Notes under the pieces: model-generated
Told to the model about the DNA's origin: nothing
Database searches by the model: none
What the model saw: the letters and a program-made list of their open reading frames with translations, nothing else
Source: Amaranthus tricolor
Taxonomy: Eukaryota; Streptophyta; Magnoliopsida; Caryophyllales; Amaranthaceae
Direction: 5' to 3'
NCBI RefSeq assembly: GCF_026212465.1
Contig: NC_080052.1
Coordinates: 18,329,141 to 18,393,140 of the forward strand
DNA: 64,000 nt
Shown here: in pieces, positions 39,930-53,639 of the stretch
Layout of the letters: each line of letters begins with the position of its first letter
Position numbering within the stretch: the first letter of the stretch is position 1
Made by a program: the position numbers and the translations under genes

Positions 39930-40728
39930 TTTTCCAATTTTTCTTTTGTCCTGTCCTTTGAACCCCTTTTAGACCTTGTATTATTAATACATTTTTTCCC
40001 ACTACTATTTGTAGTACTTGGTGATAATTCTTAGAATTTAATATTCACTAAATGTTCAACAAGTAGTTGGGTTCTTAGAAATAAAACAGTGAACATAGAA
40101 AGTAAATATGGTGGAATCATATTCAAAAATAAAAGTGATGTGAAATATGTAACGGGTGCAATTTTAAACAACTCAATTAGTTTTTTAAACTAGATTAGTA
40201 AATTGGTTTCTATATCAAAATTTAAATTACATTTTTAAGCTCTTATTTAGTAAGAGTAATGTTGTCCTTAAGTAATTTATGAAAAGTTGTGTAATAAATA
40301 CTCCTCCGTTCTTTTAAGTTTGTCCACCTTACTATAATGGGTAGTTTCAAAAGTTTGTCCACTTTAGAATATTTTCTATTTTTGTATATACCCTCATTTC
40401 TCTCTCTCTCTCCCTTATTTCTCTAGTATATTCACACTCTCACTCATTTATTTCTCTCGTATCACCAGCCCCTTCATTATTTCACTAATTTCTCTTTTCC
40501 TCACTCTCTGTCTTCTCACTCGCCATTTTCATGGCTTCTTTGAACCATTGCCCCCTGTTAATCCCTTAACTTTAGTTCATTTTTATTGAACTAAAATAAA
40601 GATCGGCTTTTTCTCTACATTTTGAGGTAAGTTTCATAATTTTTGGCCTTCATCTCCAATATCAACCCCCTGTTCTTCAACTGCCATTAACGTTTCTTCA
40701 AAGCTTTGTTTTAATTTGATTTTTGAGT

Positions 40729-41133
40729 ATGGAAAACAAGAGATCTACTAGTTCTTCAACAATTCCTAGTTATCTTTATGATGGTCTTTGTGATTATGGG
40801 GATTTATGTTCGTGTTCGTTACATGGCCGGTCACATTCATACTCAAATGAGATTTTAAGGTAGTCTAAGAAAGAACTTGAGGCCTATCAAAAGTCCATTG
40901 AAGATGACCCATGTTCACAGTATCACGAGACTATTTATTCTGAGCCTCTTTCTTATTCATACCTTAATGGAAAAGATCTTCCTTTGAAGATTGTTAATTT
41001 TGTGTATGATTCTCCTACTAAAATGACTCCTTCAAGTCCTTCTGTTGAAGAAGACCCAAATTTGGTGGTTCCTGATACTCCTGAAGAAGTACTTGTTGCT
41101 AGGGCAAAAAAAAACCCTAAGAAACGTTGTTGA
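40729..41133 (+). pseudogene. Second ORF in the mariner-like element, one internal stop
   Basis: A plus-strand frame of 134 codons starts MENKRSTSSSTIPSYLYDGL. It has one in-frame TAG after codon 44 (NEILR-stop-SKKELEAYQ) and ends KKNPKKRC. The readable product is acidic and Ser/Pro-rich (YSEPLSYSYLNGKDLP, PSSPSVEEDPNLVVPDTPEE) with a basic tail. I recognise no domain. It is opposite to the transposase and near the other end of the element. It could be a captured host fragment, an accessory gene, or a frame kept by chance. Confidence 0.4.
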
Positions 41134-41812
41134 TGATTGTAAGGCATTTATGTTTATGTTTTTTAATTTCATAGCTAAGAACAATCAGAAATTTGGGCTT
41201 TAGGATGTCATTGGATCTTTGGGTGAATTCTGAAAATTGTTTGTTGTTGGACGAATTTGGGTTTTTCTGATTTTTTGGCTTGTTCTTGTTTGATGTTCAT
41301 AGTTGTTTCTATTTTTTGTTTGATGATGTTAGGCACTGACTTATGGACATTGGTTCTGTTTTCTGTTTGGTGTTAAACATTCTGATTTTTTGATGATTTG
41401 TTTCTGTTTGCTCTTCATCTTTGTCTAAATTTTGATGATTTAGTTCTGTTTTGATGTTGAAGCCCCAATGATGATTTGTTTTCATGAGTTCCTATAAATT
41501 TCATAATCTGAAAAAATGACTTTAAATTCCTAGTTGAGTAGCTTTTGTTAAACATCTAAAGTCACTGTGTTATATGCATGTTCGGTGGCATTCATTCATT
41601 TTTGATGATTATTTATAGTCTGAGAGGTTTAACAACCTCTATGATGAAACAGGGGGCTTTTTTGTTACTGATAACACTAATAAAATGAAGCCATTAACAA
41701 ACATGTACATTAACCATTGATTTCAAATTTGTTTTGCAAAATGTTGCTCATAAGATTGTTAAAGAAACATTTTTAATGATGATTTTTCATAACATAAACT
41801 GAGGGGCGTTGT

Positions 41813-42370
41813 TCAAAATATTACATCCTTGTGTCTCCTCGATTGCTTGATCATAGGCTTCTTGTATTGCATTGCAACATCTCTTATACATGTACGTTCC
41901 CCCATCGGTCTGGACTCTAGAACGTTTGGAGGCATCACAACTCTCTTCCTTCCACAATTTTTGTATTTTGAATCAACGATGTATGGTTTGTTTGCTTCTT
42001 TTGATTGTATTGCTCTTTTCCATAAATTTCTTATGGTTCTATGATGATAACCATATTTTTCAGCAATTCTTTGGAATGTTCCATAAGGTAATGAGTCGGT
42101 TGTTCGAATTAAGAGCATCTCTTGAAATATTAAATGCCTCATCTCACTGCTAAGCCTTGGCTTATGATGATTGTGTTGTCGTTCTCCTTGCTGCTCAACC
42201 ATTTCTGTCGGTTTTTGATCTGATTCTAAGCTTGATTGAGGATCATATTGGCTTGATCCAAAATACCATGCCCCCTCGATTTCGTCCTCACTTCCTGAAG
42301 CCATGAATAAGGCTGTGATGCAGTGTGCAAATGGATTTTTTGGTGGGTGATTGGTTACTGTTTTCAACAC
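41813..42370 (-). pseudogene. Truncated plant mariner-like transposase (N-terminal part)
   Basis: The 185-codon frame contains the N-terminal DNA-binding region of plant mariner transposases. It has RLSSEMRHLIFQEMLL, then a helix-turn-helix (GTFQRIAEKYGYHHRTIRNLWKRA), then NCGRKRV and the second helix region ERTCIRDVAMQYKKP. The catalytic DD39D domain that should follow is not found in the remaining 1.5 kb of the element, so the protein cannot cut DNA. The likely start is an internal Met (MASGSEDE) at about codon 23. It may still bind element ends if expressed (inference). Confidence 0.8.
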
Positions 42371-43125
42371 AACACCTGCTTATACTTGGTTACTGTTTCT
42401 GTTGAATTTTTTTGGTGGGTGATTGGGTTCACAAATGGAAGATGATGATTCTGATTATAGTTCAGCAACTTATATACTTTCAAAACAGAATTTGGAAGGT
42501 TTTTTTGATGATTATAATTGTAATCTTTGATTAGATAGATTTAATGTATTAATCCATGTACTTAAGAATTGCCCAATGCAATTGTTTGTTCTTGGATAAG
42601 TAAGTTGTATTCCATTTTAGTTTTTGCCATTTTCCCTCCTTTTTTTAGAAAACCCACCAAAACTTTCCTAATTTGGAAAATTTAGTGGGTTTGTTACTCC
42701 AAGTGTATTTGTAAGGTTCTCCCTCATCAATTAAATGCAATCATTTTTTTTTTCTTTAAATTTTGTTTTATTTTAATTTTCTCTCTCATACTTCTAATAC
42801 AATCATTACTTTACACCACTATCTAATTAAAATAATACCCACTATAATAAAAGATTCTGTTTTTCTTAATAAGTATGAAAAACTCAAATTGGACAAACTT
42901 AAAAGAACGGAGGGAGTATTTATGTAAGTATTTTAGTAAATAAGCAAAAAATGGATAACAGATAACAATTAATTAACAAAATTTGAATAACAAATTCAAA
43001 GTAGTATTTATTTAAATATCTTGATCAATTCCTAAATTTATCCTTGTGCTTTTTCTGCTTTTGGAGAATTGGGAAAAGAAGTGTTCAGTATGTTTTCAAG
43101 GATTACTACGTTTTCCTTCATAATT

Positions 43126-43162
43126 CTAGTAGTATTAATATAAAAATTTGTGCAATGCACGG
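43126..43162 (-). mobile_element. Helitron-like 3' terminus (minus strand)
   Basis: CTAGTAGTATTAATATAAAA followed by ATTTGTGCAATGCACGG matches the reversed pattern of a plant Helitron 3' end: a GTGCAATGCAC palindrome a short distance from a CTAG end. Spacing is longer than usual and the exact end is uncertain. Confidence 0.35.
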
Positions 43163-43209
43163 CTATGGGTATGAAGATATAAAAATATTATGATTTTTAA
43201 ATAATTATA

Positions 43210-43440
43210 TAATTATATATCCCTTTGTTTCTTTTCAAACGTTCCATTTGATTTTTAGACACTATTCATCATTCGCTCTTAATTTGTATTTTATTCTTAA
43301 TCTATAAGTTAAAACATAATCAAATGAGATCTTGTTTGATTCGTCCCAACATAAGGTTTATTAATACCTATTTTACATAATTTTTAGTTATGCACAATTA
43401 GAGATATTAAGGTAGTATTAATGTGTTGGCAAACATGCCC
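43210..43440. mobile_element. Decayed Stowaway relative
   Basis: The interior closely resembles the Stowaway at 13000-13258 (CTTAATTTGTATTTTATT, AATCTATAAGTTAAAACATA, GAGATCTTGTTTGATTCGTC). The left end is degenerate (TCCCTTTGTTTCTTTTCAAA) and the right end is missing. Confidence 0.6.
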
Positions 43441-43621
43441 AAACCAAATTTACACTTTAAAATATTATATAATCAATATAATTATAAGAAATAAACAATA
43501 GTCATATTTTTTTCCCTTGCCTTTAAAGTATACTACCCCATCGCTTTTAATTAGTGGCAAATAAAATTTGACTGTTTTAAAAAAAATTGGATTTTTGTAA
43601 TAGCCCGAGTTAAAGCGAACC

Positions 43622-45857
43622 TGTAACATCTCGGAATAACTCGGATCGTACGAAAAGAGAAGATGACCTTTTAAAAACAAGTGTATATCGTCCGAGTCAA
43701 ACCAGGATGTTAGAAGGCAGTTAAAAACGGATTTGAAATTAAGGGAAGCTTGCAGATCGAGTTTTATTAGTGTTATTATGAACTACTAGATATAAGAAAT
43801 TCTTAGCAGCGGATAAGAACGAAAAATTAAATCAACTTATTACAACTTGAGAACAAAATCGCCTCATAAAACCAAATATTCTTTAAACTTTATTAGAAGT
43901 TCTTATCAAGACTTCTGTATCCTAATGGTTTATTTCTCCAAGGGACAATCCTCACTCCCCAGACCTGCAACTTAACTTACTGCTAGTCATTGCCCAGATA
44001 GGAAACAACATCATCGCAGGGTCGTTAAGACCAAAAGTACACGTCAGCTAACGTCGCATAACAAATAATTAATTACAACAAGAGAAAGACTTAATTCAAT
44101 AGCTGTCAATTCGCAGAAAAGTACGCTTCGATCATGCTAATAAAGAATAATTATTTTCATATAAAGGTTAGTCAGCCATACTGCTGTACTATCCAGCCAT
44201 ACTGCCGGTACACTCCAATCTCCATAAGTGAGACAATACATTAGGGGGAGCTAACCCCTAAGCAAGTCTCTACCATAGACACTCGCCTTACTTCGGTGCC
44301 TATGGTTAAGTATGCATACCCCCGCGGTGGCTCATAATGCCCCCATATACCGCGAGTAATTCATTTCCACCAATTGACGTCATACTACGTCCACTTTAAG
44401 GTTAGTGAGGTCATACTACCTCTGCTTATCAAAACAATGTATAAAAATTATTTATTCGAAAGATAACATTATCCGTACTATATATCCATGCCTTACTTTT
44501 GTATACCATTATTATATGATACATCGGACTAATGCGAACCACGCTGCGTGTACATACCTTAAGCAAGATAACCAATTCACAAGCGTCTTAATCAATTCCC
44601 GGTCACGAATCGACTTCCTACAAGGTTCAATCGTATTCGGGAAATAAGCACACATACACATTTTCCTCAAATCATCCATAACACACATATACAATTACAC
44701 CCACACCTAGAATACCACACACATCATGAACATCCATCACATACTATAACATGGTAAACACACAAAACAGGACAGCATACATAATCTGTCCAGAAACACA
44801 ACTTAAAACTGTCAAACTGAAAATCCGACTTCACCGTTGCGTCTGGAAGGCGTCAAAACCCCCGGGTACCAATTTCCATAATTTATAACATAGTATAAGT
44901 ATTTTTAACCTAATTTCAAAGCCAAAAATGTTCCAAAAACACCTTTTTTCACCATTTTCCAAACCTATGGGATTTTGTCATTTCATTTTTTTTTTATCAC
45001 AAAAATATAAATTTCAATGCTTTATTTCCTATTAAATCTAAACGACTATTTACATAATTTTCATGACCATCTATGAAATTAATTTTTATTCCTCAAAAAT
45101 AATTCTTTTTACACAATGTACACACACACACATCACATATATATTTATATATATTTCTCTAACAACATTATAAATTCCTCCTATTAATCAATAAAATAAA
45201 TTTCTAACACCACATACATTTTTCTATTAGCATCCATTTTTTATATATATATATACTTTACAATCATCCATCAAACAAATCCTTCACACACATATAAACA
45301 TATCTAAAACCCTAAAAAGAAACATTCTTCATCAATTTAGATAGAAAAATACATCCCAAAATCATACGCGAAATTTTAAATTCATAAAGTAAACATGAAT
45401 TATAAGATAAAACATATAATAATCATAGAATTTTAAATTAAAACTTAAGATTCAACATAGATTAAGAATTACACTTACAATTGTAAAGGAAAACACCAAA
45501 TGATGAAGTGTGATGGAGTTAGGAATGTGAATTAGGAGGAATTTTAAAAGGATGTCAATATGAAAATAATTTAGGAATTAAGAAGGGTTAATTATATGGG
45601 ATTAATGGCTTGATCCTTCATTACCCTAAGGGAGTTACAAGCTCCACCAAGAGTCCCTCCTATTGTCTTTTTTTTTTTTTGAAAAGAAAAGATGGGTTAA
45701 GGAAAAGTTTGGGCCCAAATAATTCTAATTGCCAAAAAGGATTGCAAATCTCATGACCAAGCCCAATAATAAATAAAATATATATATAGAAATAATATTA
45801 CTAGTGAATTATTAAATATATCGGGAAGAAAAATCGGGAAAATATCGGGGTGTTACA
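43622..45857 (-). repeat. 3' LTR of a young Tekay-like gypsy element
   Basis: On the minus strand it runs from TGTAACACCCCGATATTTTC at 45857 to CCGAGATGTTACA at 43622 (2236 bp). A polypurine tract (AAGGGGGGGTGGTC) directly precedes its start. The left target duplication GAACC is at 43617-43621. By eye it differs from the other LTR only in a T-tract length and a TA-repeat length. Confidence 0.95.
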
Positions 45858-45993
45858 GACCACCCCCCTTAAAAAGGTTTTGACCCCAAAACCACACTTA
45901 TCATAACACATAACCACAAAACAAGTAAAACGAACTTAATCACTATACACAAACATACACAAATCAACCCAAAACATAAATCGCGCGAAAATC

Positions 45994-46449
45994 CTATCGC
46001 CTTCTACCCCCCTTAACGAAGTTACGTCCCCGTAACTTACTAACCCGAGAGAAAAGGTGAGGATACTGCTCTCGCATGGAGTCTTCCGTCTCCCAGGTTG
46101 CCTCTTGTGAGCGGTGATTGGACCGTAATACTTTAACCATGGTGACATCCCTCCGACGAGTACTACGGACCTTCTTATCCAATATCCGGACAGGCTGTTC
46201 CTCATAGGTTAGGCTCTCATCAAGTTCTAATGGCTCTGGATCTAATACATGAGAAGAAGATGCAACGTAACGTTTCTACTGAGAAATGTGAAAAACGTCG
46301 TGCACTTTACCCAGAGCATTAGGCAATGTTAACCGATAGGCTAACTTCCCTACTTTCTCCACAATGTCATAAGGACCTATGAAACGTTGGCTTAACTTTC
46401 CACGAGCACCAAAGCAAACTACTCCTTTCATTGGAGACACACGAAGGTC
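45994..46449 (-). pseudogene. Gypsy integrase C-terminus with chromodomain (only coding remnant)
   Basis: The minus-strand frame begins at the LTR junction with [20 protein letters not shown]. It continues [20 protein letters not shown] and [10 protein letters not shown], meets one in-frame stop, then shows YEEQPVRILDKKVRSTRRRD, MVKVLRSNHRSQEATWETED and REQYPHLF. This is the integrase C-terminal (GPY/F) region and chromodomain of Tekay/Del chromoviruses, which directs integration to chromatin. Everything upstream (gag, protease, RT, RNase H, integrase core) is missing. Confidence 0.9.
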
Positions 46450-48660
46450 CGTACGAAAAGAGAAGATGACCTTTTAAAAACAAGTGTATATCGTCCGAGT
46501 CAAACCAGGATGTTAGAAGGCAGTTAAAAACGGATTTGAAATTAAGGGAAGCTTGCAGATCGAGTTTTATTAGTGTTATTATGAACTACTAGATATAAGA
46601 AATTCTTAGCAGCGGATAAGAACGAAAAATTAAATCAACTTATTACAACTTGAGAACAAAATCGCCTCATAAAACCAAATATTCTTTAAACTTTATTAGA
46701 AGTTCTTATCAAGACTTCTGTATCCTAATGGTTTATTTCTCCAAGGGACAATCCTCACTCCCCAGACCTGCAACTTAACTTACTGCTAGTCATTGCCCAG
46801 ATAGGAAACAACATCATCGCAGGGTCGTTAAGACCAAAAGTACACGTCAGCTAACGTCGCATAACAAATAATTAATTACAACAAGAGAAAGACTTAATTC
46901 AATAGCTGTCAATTCGCAGAAAAGTACGCTTCGATCATGCTAATAAAGAATAATTATTTTCATATAAAGGTTAGTCAGCCATACTGCTGTACTATCCAGC
47001 CATACTGCCGGTACACTCCAATCTCCATAAGTGAGACAATACATTAGGGGGAGCTAACCCCTAAGCAAGTCTCTACCATAGACACTCGCCTTACTTCGGT
47101 GCCTATGGTTAAGTATGCATACCCCCGCGGTGGCTCATAATGCCCCCATATACCGCGAGTAATTCATTTCCACCAATTGACGTCATACTACGTCCACTTT
47201 AAGGTTAGTGAGGTCATACTACCTCTGCTTATCAAAACAATGTATAAAAATTATTTATTCGAAAGATAACATTATCCGTACTATATATCCATGCCTTACT
47301 TTTGTATACCATTATTATATGATACATCGGACTAATGCGAACCACGCTGCGTGTACATACCTTAAGCAAGATAACCAATTCACAAGCGTCTTAATCAATT
47401 CCCGGTCACGAATCGACTTCCTACAAGGTTCAATCGTATTCGGGAAATAAGCACACATACACATTTTCCTCAAATCATCCATAACACACATATACAATTA
47501 CACCCACACCTAGAATACCACACACATCATGAACATCCATCACATACTATAACATGGTAAACACACAAAACAGGACAGCATACATAATCTGTCCAGAAAC
47601 ACAACTTAAAACTGTCAAACTGAAAATCCGACTTCACCGTTGCGTCTGGAAGGCGTCAAAACCCCCGGGTACCAATTTCCATAATTTATAACATAGTATA
47701 AGTATTTTTAACCTAATTTCAAAGCCAAAAATGTTCCAAAAACACCTTTTTTCACCATTTTCCAAACCTATGGGATTTTGTCATTTCATTTTTTTTTTAT
47801 CACAAAAATATAAATTTCAATGCTTTATTTCCTATTAAATCTAAACGACTATTTACATAATTTTCATGACCATCTATGAAATTAATTTTTATTCCTCAAA
47901 AATAATTCTTTTTACACAATGTACACACACACACATCACATATATATTTATATATATTTCTCTAACAACATTATAAATTCCTCCTATTAATCAATAAAAT
48001 AAATTTCTAACACCACATACATTTTTCTATTAGCATCCATTTTTTATATATATATATACTTTACAATCATCCATCAAACAAATCCTTCACACACATATAA
48101 ACATATCTAAAACCCTAAAAAGAAACATTCTTCATCAATTTAGATAGAAAAATACATCCCAAAATCATACGCGAAATTTTAAATTCATAAAGTAAACATG
48201 AATTATAAGATAAAACATATAATAATCATAGAATTTTAAATTAAAACTTAAGATTCAACATAGATTAAGAATTACACTTACAATTGTAAAGGAAAACACC
48301 AAATGATGAAGTGTGATGGAGTTAGGAATGTGAATTAGGAGGAATTTTAAAAGGATGTCAATATGAAAATAATTTAGGAATTAAGAAGGGTTAATTATAT
48401 GGGATTAATGGCTTGATCCTTCATTACCCTAAGGGAGTTACAAGCTCCACCAAGAGTCCCTCCTATTGTCTTTTTTTTTTTTTTTGAAAAGAAAAGATGG
48501 GTTAAGGAAAAGTTTGGGCCCAAATAATTCTAATTGCCAAAAAGGATTGCAAATCTCATGACCAAGCCCAATAATAAATAAAATATATATAGAAATAATA
48601 TTACTAGTGAATTATTAAATATATCGGGAAGAAAAATCGGGAAAATATCGGGGTGTTACA
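46450..48660 (-). repeat. 5' LTR of the young Tekay-like element, inner end deleted
   Basis: Nearly identical to 43647-45857, but it lacks the last 25 bp of the LTR (the stretch ending in GATGTTACA), the primer-binding site and the leader. The break joins it directly to the integrase remnant. The right target duplication GAACC is at 48661-48665 and matches the left one. Confidence 0.95.
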
Positions 48661-49336
48661 GAACCGAATATTCACAAGAATATGAATTCTGGGTCACACG
48701 TCAGACATTTAGGTTAAACCGTTTTCTAAAACCGACGACATTCTAGTGATGAAGAAATAAATAAACGATAATAAAAATAATAAATCAGCGGAAGTCTTAA
48801 AGTTTAAGACTTAAGAACCTACTGGCCTCGTCAAAACTAATAAATGTCCATACAAAATAAAAACGTACTAGCTATAAAAAACATATTAAAGTTCATTCGA
48901 CATATAATTAAAGTTTAGATGCGACAGTTGGTTCAATTACAGGTTTTATTGTTCGATTTCTCACACACTAGTCCCACCTGCAAATCAACTTGCTAGGCGT
49001 CGAATAATAACTTGATAGCACGTTCCAAAGAACATAAACCTATATACGTCAGAGACTTTATATAGTGCATTAAATAGGTTACATACAAGCAATAAGTTCA
49101 TCCTAACATGCATAGGCTCTAATAATTCAAATTTGACTTTTCGAATCGCTACTCATGTCGTTGCCCGTCCAGTTCGGGTCACTAGAGTATTACTAAAGTT
49201 TGGAGGAATACACATGGGAGAGCTAATCCTTAGGCAACCTCCGACCTAAGATGTTGTTCGTCCTGATCATTTCGTCAAAGGTAATGTATGCATATCCCTA
49301 TATTGACCGTAACGATCCACAACTACCATGTGAACA

Positions 49337-49408
<72 letters not shown>

Positions 49409-51157
49409 CCAATTTAATAACCTCATGCGGGTGATATACACAACCACCCTCAATTTTCAAGTTAAATTCCTTTCAAATTATTTGAGGTGTATAAACCATA
49501 ACTGATATACAACATTACATCATAGAATGAATACAACATTACTTTACATAATCAATTACAAAAGTATGGTCTAAGCATGTACCTTAATAGCACGACAAAT
49601 CAACACAATCAATTCACGAATGGAATCTCAACCTCTTATGAACCGAGGTGCTAAACACAAACACACATACAAAAATCATGTATTAGTACGTGTTTACACA
49701 TTAAATTCACTTTATACCATCAAGGCATCATTATACTTCATAATTTTAAATTATTAAATCATAAATCTAAATATTTCCTAACTTTCAAAAATGACCAAAA
49801 ACTTTACAGGCCTTTTTGGACAATTTAGAAAATTCAAACAGTAAATTCGACTTCACCTCTGCATCCAAAGAGCATCAATTACATAGGGTACCAAATTTCA
49901 TTATTTATAACCCCCATTGATTACTTTTAACTAATTTTGGCATTAAAATAACTTTTTAACGCAATCAGAGGCGAAATGACAAACAAAACGCACTCAAACC
50001 CCGAGGCTTGAGGCGCAATTTCCGAGGCAGAATGTCACTGTCCAGAAATTTTTTTATATATTTTATTTATTTTATTTATATAATCAAATCCCTTTAATCT
50101 CCTTTCATAATTCAATGATTTTTATCCACAACACATAACAATTAACATATGTTATAACTAGTGGAAAAAACCCATCTGTTGCGCAACATATGTTGCGGTT
50201 CTTTAAAGACGTAGCATAAAAGAACCGCAACATATAACTAACTAAAAAAATTTGCAAAAAAAAAAAATTAAAGAGTACATGCAACAAATAACGGGTTAAA
50301 TGCTCCGGTTCACAAGGAACCGCAGCATAAAAATGATTTTTTTTCTAAAAACACGCCTTTTAACGTTCCTTTTCATTTTGCAAGCTACTGTTATCAACAC
50401 AACCTAATGTTTCATCTCTAAACGTATTGTTCCTTTAAGCTTTTCTTTCTTCTTCACATTTTCAACATAACCGTACTTGTTATAAACCCCATTATCAAGT
50501 CTTCCATCTTGTTCTTCTTCACATTGCCATTGTTGGTATTTCAAGTTTTTTGAAAGTTGATGTTCTTCAACCACGAAATTAAGCATTTTTTATTTTTCTT
50601 TTTCAAGACTCACGAAATTAAGATATAATTTCTCCTTTTAATTTCTTAAACCTTTAAGTTTTGCAAGCTATTCAAAAACCAGAAAATTTAGGGATAATTT
50701 TTTTTATACTAATTTTGTTTTTTTTTTTTCATTATAGGTTACATAACCCACAAATCAAGGTAATTTCTATATATATTGTTAACTTGCAAGTTCATATTTT
50801 TATTTTGTTTACATGTAATTTAATGCTAAAGATATCAATTTCTAGAGTTTTTTATATGTGTGGGACTTGAAATTTTCTCGTACATATATATGTGTTAAAT
50901 TTGACAAATTCTCAACTGGGTACTTGAAATTCTGTGTGAGGACATCAATTTATCATAATTTTGTTTTTTTTTTTGTTGGGATTTTTTGTTGTCATGATGT
51001 TTGTGTTGTTAGTAGTAAATGGACATTATTGATATCATTTTTGTTATTAGTAGTTAATTGTTATTTGAATGTAGTTAATTGTTATTTTGAAAATTTATAG
51101 TTTACCTATTTTTTATTATTAGTTTGTTGATAGGGTTAATTTTGGGTTGTATTATTA

Positions 51158-51590
51158 TTGTTTTGAAATGGTTAGAATTGAAAACAATAGTCATATGCTT
51201 GAAATTACGTGTCAAGTTGCATTTTTAAGGTTCTTTAAGCTTTTTTGACACTAACACCCTTAAAGTAGTTCAAACTTGATTTTTTGGAACGTGGCACACA
51301 ACACTAATTAGTATATATTATTGTTTTGAAATGGTTAGAAATGAAAAAAAATAGTCATATGCTTGACATTACGTACTAAGTTGCATTTTTTAGCCTTTTA
51401 AAGCTTTTTTGGCACTAACACTCTTCAAGTAGTTCAAACTTGGCTTGTTTGGCATGAAACTTGGCACACAACACTAATCAACGTATATTATAGTTTTGAA
51501 ATGGTTAGAATTGAAAAATAGGCATATGCTTGAAATTACATGCCAAGTTCGGTTTTTATGGTTTTAAGCTTTTATGACACTAACATTTAT
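51158..51590. repeat. Tandem repeat, about 165-bp unit, 2.6 copies
   Basis: Units start at 51158, 51321 and 51491, each with TTTTGAAATGGTTAGAA, CATATGCTTGA(A/C)ATTAC, CACTAACA and (first two) GGCACACAACACTAAT. The third unit is cut short just before the Ulp1-like exon. No coding content is seen. Confidence 0.85.
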
Positions 51591-51600
51591 TATCTCTTAG

Positions 51601-51905
51601 TGGTTTCGACAAGATAATGTTGTTGATTGCGGCTACTATACTCTTAAATTTATGGACGTTATCTTACAAGCCATCAAGAATGTTGGAGTAGAAAATATTA
51701 ATGCAGTATGTATTTTACATTCTTAAATTATGTTATTATATATTTAATATTACGTAAACAATCTAATGTGTTATACTTTTTTATATTATATTGTTTAGAT
51801 TTTAAACGACACTCTAAGGCAAACACGTATTTTATGACAAAAGAGTAAATGCGTGAATTGAAGAACAAGATGGCTGTGTATCTATCTAATTTATGTGTTT
51901 GTTAG
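51601..51905 (+). pseudogene. Ulp1-type (C48) cysteine protease C-terminal fragment
   Basis: A 105-bp exon (51601-51705) follows a TTAG acceptor and precedes a GTATGT donor. It encodes WFRQDNVVDCGYYTLKFMDV. The DCGYY block with the preceding Q-D is the catalytic Gln-Cys region of Ulp1/SENP SUMO-protease-like domains that plant CACTA and MULE elements often carry. A second piece after an acceptor at 51798 reads as TYFMTKE-stop-MRELKNKMAVYL, like the basic C-terminus of that family. The catalytic His and Asp region is missing. It is probably a captured fragment without activity. Confidence 0.6.
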
Positions 51906-51926
51906 AGGAATTAGTTTATGACTTAT

Positions 51927-51965
<39 letters not shown>

Positions 51966-51979
51966 GAGAGAGAGAGAGA
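51927..51979. repeat. (AC)n-(AT)n-(AG)n compound microsatellite
   Basis: AC repeats, then TA, then AG repeats directly abut the left end of the MITE at 51981. Confidence 0.95.
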
Positions 51980-51980
51980 A

Positions 51981-52315
51981 AGGGTAGAGATCCAATAAGA
52001 AGGCGTGTGAAAATGGGAAGGATAGGAAGGAATAGCTACCGTTGATTAATTAAGATCTAATGGTTTAAAAAAGTTGTCTTAACAAAAGATCTAGTAACAC
52101 ATGTTTATGAAGAAAGAATCACATATTAATTTAGAAAACATCACAATTTCAAGTAACACATGTTTATACAGAAACTATCACATATTAATTGAGAAAGCAT
52201 CACAATTTATTTTTTGTTCTGAACCGCGTGCAAGATGGACCATTGATCTAAGATCTGATAGATGAAATTCCTTCCTATCCTTCTTATTTTTTAACCCCTT
52301 TCTATTAGATCCTAA

Positions 52316-52316
<1 letters not shown>
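51981..52316. mobile_element. TIR element between two microsatellites (family 2, copy a)
   Basis: The left end (AGGGTAGAGATCCAATAAGA, AGG..., GGGAAGGATAGGAAGGAA) pairs with the inverse of the right end (TTTAGGATCTAATAGAAAGG, AATAAGAAGGATAGGAAGGA). The interior is non-coding with repeats of TAACACATGTTTAT. AG/TA repeats lie on the left and CA repeats on the right. It resembles 52403-52678. Confidence 0.78.

Positions 52317-52318
<2 letters not shown>

Positions 52319-52402
<84 letters not shown>
52319..52402. repeat. (CA)n-(TA)n compound microsatellite between two MITEs
   Basis: About 53 bp of CA repeat followed by TATATACATATATA, filling the gap between the two family-2 elements. Confidence 0.95.
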
Positions 52403-53118
<716 letters not shown>

Positions 53119-53639
53119 TATTATAATTATTCGCGTGTGATGATTGGTGATGATTGGTGAATATATGGTGATTTCAACTGTGTGTATTAGTGCTGATTAT
53201 TATGCATTGGTATATTAATAAAACGAAAAAATAAAAAAATTAAAAAAAAAATAAAAAGAAAAAAACTAGGGTATATGCTACGGTTCTAGGGGAACTGCAA
53301 CATAAAGTCTGCTTTCCTTTCAAAAACATATAGGTGGCTTTTATGCTGTGGTTTTGAACCGCAGCATTTGTTAATGGCCATCTACAGCTAGCACAAATGC
53401 TTGAGGTCAAAACAGTAGAGCACTTAACTTTTTTCCCTTAGTGGTTACCATACTTTATTCAAAATCATTAAATCAACCAACTTGAAAAAAATTCATAAAA
53501 CAATATCCACACATCTACATATACACAAAACTCCATCACCAAACTCAATTATAAAACGAAAATACATATAAGTAATCATTAAATTAGAATATTCACAACA
53601 ACCATCCATTTTTTTCTTCCTATGTATGTAAATTAAAAA

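Larger units (their letters stand above)
39289..40062 (-). repeat. Putative 5' LTR of copia element B
   Basis: On the minus strand the segment begins TGTTGAACATTTAGTG at 40062 and may end CCTACAACA at 39289, giving matching TGTTG/CAACA ends and a length of 774 bp. A TATAAATA box lies at 39563-39570. No standard primer-binding site follows the proposed end, and no second LTR is present to confirm it, so the inner border is uncertain. Confidence 0.5.
40301..42916 (-). mobile_element. Mariner-like (Tc1/mariner) element
   Basis: The left end CTCCTCCGTTCTTTTAAGTT (continuing TGTCCA) matches the inverse of the right end CTCCCTCCGTTCTTTTAAGT (continuing TTGTCCA). Both are flanked by TA (40299-40300, 42917-42918). 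CTCCCTCC ends plus a TA target define plant mariner/Stowaway elements. At 2.6 kb it is far longer than a MITE. It carries a truncated mariner-type transposase on the minus strand and a broken ORF on the plus strand. Confidence 0.9.

Noticed and set aside
44405..47497. Identical ORF pairs (80 and 60 codons) in both Tekay-like LTRs
   Set aside because: They duplicate only because the LTRs are duplicates; no start context, domain or promoter supports them.
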